Position numbers and translations under genes: made by a program. Of a DNA stretch of 64,000 bases, positions 47,601-55,463 are shown piece after piece. Each line of letters starts with the position of its first letter. The first letter of the stretch is position 1. Under the pieces are notes generated by a model. The model saw only the letters and a program-made list of their open reading frames with translations, ran no database searches and was not told the origin of the DNA. Origin of the DNA: an uncultured Christensenellaceae bacterium (GTDB taxonomy: Bacteria > Bacillota > Clostridia > Christensenellales > UBA3700); assembly GCA_944380305.1 (NCBI GenBank), contig CALWHF010000005.1:54113-118112 (forward strand). The letters are read 5' to 3'.

Positions 47601-50053
47601 ATTACGAGATTGTCGACTCCGAGGCGGGCATAGGTTCTTATTATGTCGAAAAGGCGACCCCGATCGTGGACTTCAGCGGCATAGAGGTTTCGATCGTCTA
47701 CGGTGCGGCGACGGTAAGCGGAGATGTCGTTCCCGTCATATCGGGAGCGTACGATACTTACGGATACAACGTATGTCTTCTGACCGAGAGCGGAGCGGAT
47801 TATACCGCGACCTCGGTCAACGCAGGCGGAAAGATAACCGTGTCGACAAAGGACTTCGCTTTCACTGCAAATGCGGAAAACTATAACGATGTCGTAGTGA
47901 TAGGCAAAGAGATCACGGTCGGGAAAGCTAATATCACGGTTGTGACGACGAACAGAAACGTGACGTACGGCGACGAACTCTCCTACGTTGCGGCGGATTT
48001 CTACGGCTCGGTAAGCGGTCTCGTAGGAAACGATGCGGTGACTGCCGAATTCACGACGGATTACGTTGCGGGCATAGAGGCGGGAAGTACTGTCGACGTC
48101 GTTCTGACTTTCGCTTTCCTTGAGGGCAACGCAGACAACTACGTTTTCAACGGCGGGGAGCCCGTTGTCGCGGAGCTTACCGTAGACAAGAGAGTGATAA
48201 ACGGCGAGCTGGTTGCTCCGCAGAGTACCTATGACGGCATGCCCTACGATCTGACTGAGATCGTCAGCGAAGGCATCGTCGAAGGCGATACGGTGAATAT
48301 CACGGTCAAATATTCCGTCAACGGTATCGATTACGTTCCCAACGCTCCCGTAGATGCGGGTACTTATTACGCAAAGGTAGTTTCGATAGACAATCCCAAT
48401 TACGAGATGGGCGAGATCGCGGACGGCGTTCAGTTCACGATAGAAAAGGCTGCGGCTCCGACGATAACGGTTACGGCAAAAGAAGGGCTGGTCTACGACG
48501 GCAGCGAAAAGGCTCTTAAAGACAGCATCGTCGTTACGGTCGAAGGGCTGTTTGCAGGAGACGAATCGCTTGCAAACTACGTTCAGACAATATGTCTGAC
48601 AAAGATGATCGACGCGGGCGATTACACGGTGACCGTGAGCCTCGGCGGACTTGCCAACTACGAGGACGCTGAGACGACGGAAGCTACCGTGACCGTTGCA
48701 AAAGCTCCCGTCACGGTGCAGCTCAGGAACGGCTCCGTGGTATACGGAGACGAGCTTACGGGCAACGAGACGTATTTCGTAAGCGCGAGCGGAACGGTCG
48801 GCTCTGATGCGTTCGTCGTGATCGGTTACGATTATTTGACCGAATACGTAGCGGGACAGACCCCCGCGGGTACGACTATCGAGGTTTCGGTCGGATATAC
48901 GCTCGACAATGCGGATAATTATATTGTCAACGGAGGAGAGCCTCTCGTCGCTCTGCTGAACGTCGAAAAGCGCGCCCTCGGCGGCACGATATATACGGCT
49001 GCAAAGACCTACGACGGCACGGCGTACGGCGGAGCGTCCGCGACGTGGAACAATCTCTCGGGAGAGGACGTCGTTACCGTGACGTTCGAATATTCGACTG
49101 ACGGCAAGACGTATTCGGCGACAGCTCCCGTTGACGCGGGTACATATTACGTCAGAGTCGCTGGCGTCGAAAATAACGGCAATTACGTTATCGGCGCGAT
49201 AGCTCCCGTGAAATTCACGATAGCTAAGGCGGCTGCTCCGGTCATAACGGCTTCAGCGAAGGACGTCGTTTACAGCGGCAGCATAGTCGATCCCAAGGAT
49301 ACCGTGGAGTATACGGTAAGCGGATTCATCGCGGGTGAAGAATCGCTCGTCTCCGAAGTCAACGTATACAGCAACGAAACGATACTCGCCGCAGGCGAAT
49401 ACGGGGTGGGCATCGTGCTCAAAGGACTGAGAAACTACGAGGATGCAGAGACGGTCATCGTGACGGTGACGGTATCCCGCGCGGAAACGACTCTCGAGGC
49501 GACCGCACGCATGGGTTACGGTTACGTCGAGGTGACCGTCAACGACAGAGAAACCGTCGAATATTCCTTCGATCAGCAGACCTGGACCAAGCTTGCCGCA
49601 GACGGCAGGATCGCGATAGACGTGACGAACGTCATCACTCTGTATCTGCGCTACGTTCAGACAGAGAACTTCAACCAGAGCGCGGTGACCGAAGTCAAAG
49701 CGAATATCACTTTCGACGTCCTCGAAGAATACGTCGGCAGAAACTATCTGAACACAGAGGTCACGTTTGCCAACGTCAACGAGATCGGGGCGGTGCTCAA
49801 CTGGCAGGAAGACGCGATCGGAGAGAAGAGCGACACCTACGAGACGGTGGTCGGCGGACTCGAAGATAAATACGCAGAACTTTTGTTGAACGCAAACGAA
49901 ACGATAGCCGAGGCTCTCGGTGCGGGCGCAAGCCTGTCGGGACATCAGAAACTGACGGCGACGGTGCTGTCCGTATCCGCAGGAGGTCTCGCGCTTGCGG
50001 TAGGCGCGCTCGCGATAAAGAGGCGCAAGGGAGGTAAAAAAGATGAGAAATAA
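44669..50053 (+). CDS. Giant MBG-repeat surface protein (cassette 2)
   Basis: 1,794 residues from ATG 44669 behind AAAGGAGAGAG. A signal peptide (1-44, ending VFAAE) precedes a beta-helix-like domain (about 90-480: GILDGCGNTITLN, GGLFKLINGGTVKNVTIKV, GGFVGRVNGG). MBG-type repeats fill about 630-1,640 (YDGMPYDLTEIVSEGIVEGD; VDAGTYYAKV; NYVIGAIAPVKFTI). A C-terminal module (YSFDQQTW ... LRYVQTENFNQ) matches cassette 1 (YSLDGNVW ... VRYVATENYNE), and the membrane helix ends in KRRKGGKKDEK. It is thus a shorter paralogue of the 3,658-residue protein. Its stop overlaps the next start by 11 bases. Confidence 0.8.
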   Translation: MTRRKYNLAAVVTALLLVIAITLGFVLSGEVADMVSGADKVFAAETEISVDEGYVVNGSVPKDYDVNANVPEGYTLQDVYNDDWTAQIKGKDTTNKYYYLGEDVTLSEIDGVTEFKGILDGCGNTITLNIETTLDASGGNDQIVGGLFKLINGGTVKNVTIKVTKYSVGVNNVGIIAGIIAGQTLNNAVLQNVRVDLDYMPAEQYKKADDGSDGTKNYNVNYLYETAQRTSGSPDYMILGGVVGDIAGNTTIDETTVSVNANSGCEPVPDGQDDTDPGFGISGWRAADNTHRYYILGGFVGRVNGGTLSMTNVNLEGDGKILNYSESDDTVGDFLGWGGDKRYNHGFAGGFVGEVISKLEIDGLNYLFTGALGKTNMGEENPTGAIVGKGGSNSSLTTIANVYFASTSTQRGSWVMGDSENFNGGIVYDISAPVYVSGGKLVIPAQKSVTWQTGNDALYSVTDKNGVVYVVEDYMIVDDATATGDVYLSMPMFGNVEFKAEGNQQDYGKLYTLNYYTMGSADIADGFDYDEGANTYSYSKTYDGVANAKDISVKLSTGVDQRAIDVFGGEKENSGNAGEYSFALDKSKYAAAGVEEVQVSCVGSCLLDKENGAIYRMNFNDGSKINVSINKLAVEIAFDGAGNITYGDSIDTVKANNPVSIISVGGASVGDTVTTPDEFTGYSLTGYVEKTAAGSEVILGIADVAMNGAESNYEFTLGSAKATVAKYQITGKLQKDKFTTDEVAGGATAVFVPDTTLPDEVVFSYGYSNKADSSEWKAEMPTASDRYYVRVTFDDSNYSLGTSVYTFTVTAVVTVGTTDKVVDGVFTTEYLNTAQKLAEALAAAVDYEAEVKEESDYFEFSVNGEVIADALDASESNYTVTATLKSQRYEEASVTFEVRVVTQKIYITGETPNASWDQLENGVYDGEDKTSFGLTTADEFEKNYAIAFCTIENGEYTPVSCVKNAGYYKIVATSADPNYEIVDSEAGIGSYYVEKATPIVDFSGIEVSIVYGAATVSGDVVPVISGAYDTYGYNVCLLTESGADYTATSVNAGGKITVSTKDFAFTANAENYNDVVVIGKEITVGKANITVVTTNRNVTYGDELSYVAADFYGSVSGLVGNDAVTAEFTTDYVAGIEAGSTVDVVLTFAFLEGNADNYVFNGGEPVVAELTVDKRVINGELVAPQSTYDGMPYDLTEIVSEGIVEGDTVNITVKYSVNGIDYVPNAPVDAGTYYAKVVSIDNPNYEMGEIADGVQFTIEKAAAPTITVTAKEGLVYDGSEKALKDSIVVTVEGLFAGDESLANYVQTICLTKMIDAGDYTVTVSLGGLANYEDAETTEATVTVAKAPVTVQLRNGSVVYGDELTGNETYFVSASGTVGSDAFVVIGYDYLTEYVAGQTPAGTTIEVSVGYTLDNADNYIVNGGEPLVALLNVEKRALGGTIYTAAKTYDGTAYGGASATWNNLSGEDVVTVTFEYSTDGKTYSATAPVDAGTYYVRVAGVENNGNYVIGAIAPVKFTIAKAAAPVITASAKDVVYSGSIVDPKDTVEYTVSGFIAGEESLVSEVNVYSNETILAAGEYGVGIVLKGLRNYEDAETVIVTVTVSRAETTLEATARMGYGYVEVTVNDRETVEYSFDQQTWTKLAADGRIAIDVTNVITLYLRYVQTENFNQSAVTEVKANITFDVLEEYVGRNYLNTEVTFANVNEIGAVLNWQEDAIGEKSDTYETVVGGLEDKYAELLLNANETIAEALGAGASLSGHQKLTATVLSVSAGGLALAVGALAIKRRKGGKKDEK

Positions 50054-50528
50054 GAAATTTTTTATGATAGCGGCAGCGGTCGTCATGATAATCGTTGCGA
50101 CGATCGCGCTGACCGCCTGCAATACCGAAGAAGAGATATACGAGCAGATCTTCGCGACCTGCGCGAAACAGACCGACCTTGCGGTCACGGTAAAACAGGG
50201 CGATGTCACCGTGTATACCTATAAAGACGGCGTCGGCTCGAGCGACTTCGAGGGCATATTCATAAACGAAGACGACTTCGTGGGTGCGGCTCAGAATGCG
50301 GGCAAGAAACTTTCGCTCGCAGACTTTACCGCAGATACCAAGAAGTCGTACGACGAGGTCAGCGGAGCGTTCGAGATAGAAGGTGCTTTCGCCGACGCGA
50401 AGACTCTTCTCGGAGTAGACGTTACCGCAAACGTGCACATCAAGGGCAACTATATCAACGGCACGGTTGAGATCTACAAAGTGACCTATCGACAAAACGG
50501 TTTAGACGTCGAGATAACGCTTGCTTGA
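50043..50528 (+). CDS. Small lipoprotein partner of cassette 2
   Basis: 161 residues from ATG 50043, with GGGAGG just upstream inside the giant gene. The lipoprotein signal ends at ALTA-C26, the same position as in the cassette 1 paralogue. The mature domain ends in VTYRQNGLDVEITLA. The pairing of each giant anchored protein with one such lipoprotein, with overlapping start and stop, suggests a functional complex at the membrane. Confidence 0.75.
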   Translation: MRNKKFFMIAAAVVMIIVATIALTACNTEEEIYEQIFATCAKQTDLAVTVKQGDVTVYTYKDGVGSSDFEGIFINEDDFVGAAQNAGKKLSLADFTADTKKSYDEVSGAFEIEGAFADAKTLLGVDVTANVHIKGNYINGTVEIYKVTYRQNGLDVEITLA

Positions 50529-50551
50529 TCACAACCGAATCACCTTTCATC

Positions 50552-50583
50552 GGCGGCGCAGACGCGCCGCCATTATTTTTTTA
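50552..50583 (+). terminator. Rho-independent terminator
   Basis: GGCGGCGC, loop AGAC, GCGCCGCC, then ATTATTTTTTT. It ends the surface cassette 24 bases after the lipoprotein stop. Confidence 0.9.
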
Positions 50584-51079
50584 TCGCAAAACATCGCGCA
50601 TTTGCGGTAAAGCAAAATATCATATACGTTGACCGTGACGGCGGGCAGGAAAACGATAGGAGGGGCAGAATATCAAAGGAGTATTCTTTGAGAAAAAGTC
50701 GTCTTTCTTGACGTCCGATTATGCGGGCGGAAACGTTAAAACCGCAGACGGGCGTATAAAGGCGTTCCACGCACGTTTTCTTGCTTGCGGAGAAATTTCC
50801 GATCCGCGAGAAGAGACGGCGAAAAACGCCTTAAACGCGGCCATACGCGATAATAATGCGCGCGCGGGGAAAGCCGTGCGGGTCAAGCGGCGAAACGCGC
50901 ATATTGCGGGAGGAAGGTCGTGTCCTGCCGCACATAAGAATAGTTCCTCTAAAGTATTAAACGGGGCAAACGGCGGGTAAACGGGAAAGGAGCTGTCAAC
51001 GTCAACAGGCAAAATATCGCGCGTATGAGTGTCGTGTACGCAACGATAGCGGCGGTAGGGCAGACGTTTGACAGGCATG
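50584..51079. other. Intergenic region without a supported gene
   Basis: About 500 bases between convergent transcription units. An open frame of 90 codons (50708-50980, +) and one on the other strand have arginine-rich, low-complexity translations, no ribosome site and no family resemblance. Nothing else is recognised; it may hold gene remnants. Confidence 0.5.
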
Positions 51080-51112
51080 AAAAAAGCGCGGCGATCGCCG
51101 CGCTTCGTTTTG
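51080..51112 (-). terminator. Terminator of the nucleoside transporter operon
   Basis: The 22-base palindrome AAGCGCGGCG-AT-CGCCGCGCTT (51084-51105) has a T run on the - strand (A run 51080-51085) and T-rich sequence on the + strand, so it should act in both directions. Confidence 0.85.
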
Positions 51113-51132
51113 TTTTTCGTCCGAATGACGTT

Positions 51133-52125
51133 TCAGCGTTCTTCTCTGAAGTAATTGAGGCCGAGTCCCGCAGGAGATCCCGTACTCTTGTGTTTTCTCA
51201 TAGAGGTGAATATCAGCACCAGCATCGTCACGATGAAGGGCAGAGCGTCGAAAAGCTCCGTCGGTATGGAAGTCGACCACGACAGTATCGACGGGAACGC
51301 GCTTGCAAGCGACGGCATTCTCGATTTAAGAGCGAGCAGAAGACCGAAGATATACGATCCCCATATCGCGCGTGCGGAAGACCAGTTCGCGAAGATGACC
51401 AAGGCGACCGCTATCCAGCCGTAGCCGTTTATCCAGTCGGTATTCCACAGACCGTTGTTGATGAACAAAGCCATATAAACGCCGCCGAGACCCATGATAC
51501 CGCTTCCCACGATGATGTTCTTGTACCTTTCGGCGTCGACGTTTATGCCCACGCTGTCGGCTGCCGCGGGATTTTCGCCCGCCGCACGCATACGCAGACC
51601 CGATTTCGTCTTCGAAATGTATATCCATACGACGACGGCTATCGCTATAGCGATGTAAACCAGCGCATTATAGGAGAAGAGCAGCTGACCGACGTAGGGA
51701 ATATCCTTGAGAAGAGGAATGCCTCCGCCGGTGATCACGGAATAAAATTCGGTGGTGTACGCGGGGAATTTGCCCGACGATTTAAGCGTTTCGCCGACGA
51801 ACAGGCACAGACCGCCGCCGAATATGGTTATCGCGAGACCCGTGACGTTCTGGTTCGCTTTGAGCGTTATCGTCAGGAACGCGTAGATCAGACCGCAGAA
51901 CATACCGCCCGCGAACGCGCCGATGAGAGCGAGGAACAGGCTGCTGGTCGAAAGACCGAGAAGTGCGCCCGTTATCGCGCCCACTGCCATCGTTCCTTCT
52001 ACGCCGAGGTTAAGGGAACCCGACTTTTCGTTGAGTATTTCTCCCGTTGTGCCGAGGAGAAGAGGCGTGCCGCGGCGTATCGCTTCGCACAGAGTGAGTA
52101 TGATCGCCATTACCGAACTATTCAT
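51133..52125 (-). CDS. Nucleoside ABC transporter permease, NupQ/YufQ type
   Basis: 330 residues from ATG 52125, preceded by AAGGAGG at an 8-base spacing; a GTG at 52134 is in frame but inside the ribosome site. It is a BPD_transp_2 permease with 8-10 hydrophobic segments and the family phrase LNEKSGSLNLGVEGTMAVGA near the N-terminus and GLRMRAAGENPAAADSVGI in the cytoplasmic loop. It should form the membrane channel with the other permease for import of nucleosides or related purines delivered by the BMP lipoprotein. It overlaps the upstream gene by 8 bases and is the last gene of the operon. Confidence 0.9.
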   Translation of the reverse strand: MNSSVMAIILTLCEAIRRGTPLLLGTTGEILNEKSGSLNLGVEGTMAVGAITGALLGLSTSSLFLALIGAFAGGMFCGLIYAFLTITLKANQNVTGLAITIFGGGLCLFVGETLKSSGKFPAYTTEFYSVITGGGIPLLKDIPYVGQLLFSYNALVYIAIAIAVVVWIYISKTKSGLRMRAAGENPAAADSVGINVDAERYKNIIVGSGIMGLGGVYMALFINNGLWNTDWINGYGWIAVALVIFANWSSARAIWGSYIFGLLLALKSRMPSLASAFPSILSWSTSIPTELFDALPFIVTMLVLIFTSMRKHKSTGSPAGLGLNYFREER

Positions 52126-53707
52126 TGTCGGCACCTCCTTTTACGCTCGTTTTCTTTGCTTTTCCCGCCGTCTTGCCCGCGGCAGTCTTTTTTGCGGACA
52201 CTGAGCCTTTTGCCGCGGTTTTTTTTGCGGTGGCAGGCTTTTTCGCGGTTGTCGTCGGTTTTTTAGCCGTATTTTTCGTTGTCGCGCTCTTCTTTACCGC
52301 CGTCTTTTTCTTTGCGGGCGAAAAGGTTTCCTCTTTTTGAGGAACGGGATCGTTAGGCGTGTTTTCGTCTTTCGGAGCGGTCTCCTCTGCGTTTTCCTGC
52401 GTCGTTTTATCGTCTGTGACGGCATTTTCGGATCCATCGGACTCTTTAGCGGAGTCTGCCTGAACCCGGTCTGCGTTTTCGACATCAGCGACCGCCGTTT
52501 CCGTGATCGCAGAAGGGGTGATTTCGCCGTCCGTTTCCCGCTCTTCGGCAACGTCGTCAGACGTTCCGATCTCTCCGGACTGTCCCGCTCCCGCGACTTC
52601 GGGTGAAAGTTTCGCCTTTTTGCGGAAGGAAATTTTGTAATTTATGAAGAAGTCGCTCGCCAGCACGGTGAAGAGTATTATGCCCTGCAAGACGTCGCTC
52701 ATCGCGTCGCTTATGCCCAGACTGGTACGGGCGAAAGCGCAACCTCTTTCGAGAATGGACATCAGCAGAGACGCAATGAATATGCCGACGGGGTTGAGTT
52801 TTGCCAGCCATGCGACTATTATCGAAGTCCAGCCGACTCCGCCCGTGATATTCGCGCTGAAGGTGTGACCCGCCGAAGAGCCGCACAGTTTCAGAGCTCC
52901 CGCCATGCCTATTATCGCGCCCGAAAGGAACATCGTGCGCACTATTATCCTGTTGACCTTCATGCCCGCGTATTTCGCGGTATTGGGGCTGTCGCCCACC
53001 ACGTTCAGCTCGTATCCCTGTTTTGATTGCTTGAAATACACGAAAAGTATTATCGTCAGAGCCACCGCGATGAAAAGCGCGGTATCGAATGAAAATTTGC
53101 CTATGTTTATCTCGGTGAGCCACAGAGATTCGGCTATGACCTTGAACGCGGGCACGCCCTGACCCTGTATCGCGAAGAAATCCGTCTTCAGCATATACGA
53201 CGCGAGGTAAAGCGCGACATAGTTCAGCATAAGCGTCATCAGCGTTTCGTTGGTGTTGAATTTAACTTTGAGCACGGCTACGAAAAGCGCGTACAGACCG
53301 CCGCCGAGAGTACCGAGGAGCACGACTACGACAGCACCCAGAGGAGAGGGGAGAGAATCCCCTATCAGCAGGGAGAAAGTCATCGCGATTATCGCTCCGA
53401 CGATGAACTGTCCTTCGCCGCCTATGTTCCAGAAGCGCATTTTGAACGCCAGGGAAACGCCTAGAGAGGTTATCAGCAGAGGGATAAGAGCGCGTACCAT
53501 CAGTTTGACGTAAGACGCGTTCTTGAAATTGCCCATGATCATTTCGGTATAGAACTTGATCGGGTTGTATCCGAGGCACGCGAGAAGAATTCCTCCCAGC
53601 ACGAGGGAGAGCAGTATCGCTCCCAGCGTCAGCAGCAGCTTGTATTTGAGCGCGAGATTCTGACGTTTTGATATTTTGATCAGCTGATCTTTATTTGTTT
53701 TCGTCAT
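52118..53707 (-). CDS. Nucleoside ABC transporter permease with long charged tail
   Basis: 529 residues from ATG 53707. Residues 1-367 are a normal BPD_transp_2 permease of the NupP/YufP type (MRFWNIGGEGQFIVGAI; NETLMTLMLNYVALYL; KQSKQGYELNVVGDSPNTAKYAGM). Residues 368-462 are an acidic, Thr/Asp/Glu-rich linker. Residues 463-529 are a Lys/Ala/Thr-rich tail (KKTAVKKSATTKNTAKK and similar) like that of histone H1. Usual family members end near residue 360. The tail faces the cytoplasm by topology and its role is unknown. The start overlaps the ATPase gene by 17 bases, so translation is coupled. Confidence 0.9.
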   Translation of the reverse strand: MTKTNKDQLIKISKRQNLALKYKLLLTLGAILLSLVLGGILLACLGYNPIKFYTEMIMGNFKNASYVKLMVRALIPLLITSLGVSLAFKMRFWNIGGEGQFIVGAIIAMTFSLLIGDSLPSPLGAVVVVLLGTLGGGLYALFVAVLKVKFNTNETLMTLMLNYVALYLASYMLKTDFFAIQGQGVPAFKVIAESLWLTEINIGKFSFDTALFIAVALTIILFVYFKQSKQGYELNVVGDSPNTAKYAGMKVNRIIVRTMFLSGAIIGMAGALKLCGSSAGHTFSANITGGVGWTSIIVAWLAKLNPVGIFIASLLMSILERGCAFARTSLGISDAMSDVLQGIILFTVLASDFFINYKISFRKKAKLSPEVAGAGQSGEIGTSDDVAEERETDGEITPSAITETAVADVENADRVQADSAKESDGSENAVTDDKTTQENAEETAPKDENTPNDPVPQKEETFSPAKKKTAVKKSATTKNTAKKPTTTAKKPATAKKTAAKGSVSAKKTAAGKTAGKAKKTSVKGGADNE

Positions 53708-55433
53708 CGTGCGCCTCCTCCGCTATATTGCTGTCTTTCGCTATGCCGTACGGTTTAGCGTTTTCGATCTGAAGATCGAGTGCGCCGGTCATCATCAGAC
53801 CGAGCTGTTCTTTTGTCGCTTTTTCGGCGTGTACGACGCCCATCAGCTTGCCGTGGCATATGACCATGATCTTGTCGCACAGAGCGAGCATGACGTCGAG
53901 GTCTTCGCCTACGAAAAGAATGCCTACGCCGTTCTTCTTCTGTTCGTTGAGGATGTCGTATATCGCATACGAAGAATTTATATCCAGTCCTCTGACGGGA
54001 TAGGCGGTTATGATCACGTTGGGTGAAGATTCTATCTCTCTGCCTACGAGAACTTTCTGCACGTTACCGCCCGAAAGCCTGCGTACGGGTGTTTCGGTAG
54101 ACGGAGTGACTATATTCAGCGCGTCGATAAGCTGTTTGGCTCTTTCGCGAGCTTTCTTTCTGTTTACGAACGGGTTGAACCTGCCCTCGGAGTAGGTCTT
54201 GAGCATCATATTGTCCGTGATGGACATAGAGGGTGCGAGCCCCATGCCCAGTCTGTCTTCGGGGATGAAACTCATCGAAATTCCCATTTCGATTATCTTT
54301 TTGGGCGGCAGACCGATCAGGGACTGACCCTTGTGGTTTATTTCGCCTTTTTCTATCTTTCTCAGACCCGCGATCGCCTCGCAGAGTTCTTTCTGACCGC
54401 AACCCGAGATACCCGCTACGCCGAGCATTTCTCCGCCGCGGATGTAAAAACTCATATCGTCTATGGCGACCGAGCCTTCGTCGTTCTTCACCGTCAGATT
54501 CCTTATTTCGAGGAGAGGGCGGTCGAAGTCTGTTTTGGGTCTGTCGATATGCAGCTCGACCTTTTCGCCTACCATAAGTTCGGTAAGCAGCTGTTCGTCA
54601 GCGTCCTTTGTGTCGACGGTGGTGATGTATTCGCCTTTGCGCATTATGGCGACGCGGTCGCTGATCTCGAGCACTTCGTTGAGCTTGTGAGTGATGATTA
54701 TGATAGAACAGCCGCGCTCTTTCATGCGTCTCATCGTGGCGAACAGTTTTTGTATCTCCTGTGTCGTCAGTACGGCGGTCGGCTCGTCGAGAATGAGTAT
54801 TTTCGCGCCGTAGAAGAGCACCTTGACTATCTCACAGGTCTGTTTTTCGCTGACAGCCATGTCGGAGACGGTCTTGCGGGAATCGAGATCGAACCCGAAA
54901 TCGTGCGTTATCTGGTCTATGGTCTCGAAACGCTGCTTTCTCAGAGGCTGTCCTTTGATGAATTTTCCCAGTTTATATCCGAATGCGCGAACGCGCAGGT
55001 TTATTTTCGCTTTTAACAGTTTTCTTTTTTGGGATGACAGTACTTTTGGATCGGAAGAATCGCACGGATTGCATTTTTCGGCAAAAGCGAGCTTTTCTTC
55101 GAGATAGAAAGGTTCGGATTCGGTTCCCATCCATATATTGTCCGCGGCGGTAAGGGTGTCTATCAGTTTGAAATGCTGATGCACCATGCCGATGCCCAGG
55201 CGTTTCGCCTCTTCGGGAGAGTGGATGACGACTTTTCTGCCGTTGATGAAAATATCGCCGCTGTCGGGTTGATAGATACCCGAGAGCATATTCATAAGCG
55301 TCGTCTTTCCGCTTCCGTTTTCGCCGAGCAGGGCGAGAATCTCGCCCTGCCGTAAATTTAAGCGAACGTTGTTGTTCGCAACTACTTCACCGAAAGTCTT
55401 GGTGAGGTTGCGGATTTCTACAATGTTTGTCAT
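53691..55433 (-). CDS. Nucleoside ABC transporter double ATPase, NupA/YufO type
   Basis: 580 residues from ATG 55433 behind AAGGA; a TTG two codons earlier is less likely. Two nucleotide-binding domains are fused. The first has Walker A GENGSGKTT (37-45), Q-loop MVHQHFKL and Walker B ILILDEPTAV. An insert of about 65 residues (SEPFYLEEKLAFAEKCNPCD ... PLRKQRF) lies before a degenerate signature MAVSEKQ. The second has LSGGNVQKV and a VIITAYPVRGLDI Walker B and, as usual for the family, a poor Walker A (GISGCGQKEL). It energises uptake through the two permeases. Confidence 0.92.
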   Translation of the reverse strand: MTNIVEIRNLTKTFGEVVANNNVRLNLRQGEILALLGENGSGKTTLMNMLSGIYQPDSGDIFINGRKVVIHSPEEAKRLGIGMVHQHFKLIDTLTAADNIWMGTESEPFYLEEKLAFAEKCNPCDSSDPKVLSSQKRKLLKAKINLRVRAFGYKLGKFIKGQPLRKQRFETIDQITHDFGFDLDSRKTVSDMAVSEKQTCEIVKVLFYGAKILILDEPTAVLTTQEIQKLFATMRRMKERGCSIIIITHKLNEVLEISDRVAIMRKGEYITTVDTKDADEQLLTELMVGEKVELHIDRPKTDFDRPLLEIRNLTVKNDEGSVAIDDMSFYIRGGEMLGVAGISGCGQKELCEAIAGLRKIEKGEINHKGQSLIGLPPKKIIEMGISMSFIPEDRLGMGLAPSMSITDNMMLKTYSEGRFNPFVNRKKARERAKQLIDALNIVTPSTETPVRRLSGGNVQKVLVGREIESSPNVIITAYPVRGLDINSSYAIYDILNEQKKNGVGILFVGEDLDVMLALCDKIMVICHGKLMGVVHAEKATKEQLGLMMTGALDLQIENAKPYGIAKDSNIAEEAHDDENK

Positions 55434-55463
55434 TTGCAAATCCTTGTCAGAGTTTTGTTTGAA

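Noticed and set aside
50708..50980. 90-codon frame (+) downstream of the second surface cassette
   Set aside because: No ribosome site, Ala/Arg/Asn-rich translation without any family resemblance, in a gap between convergent terminators.
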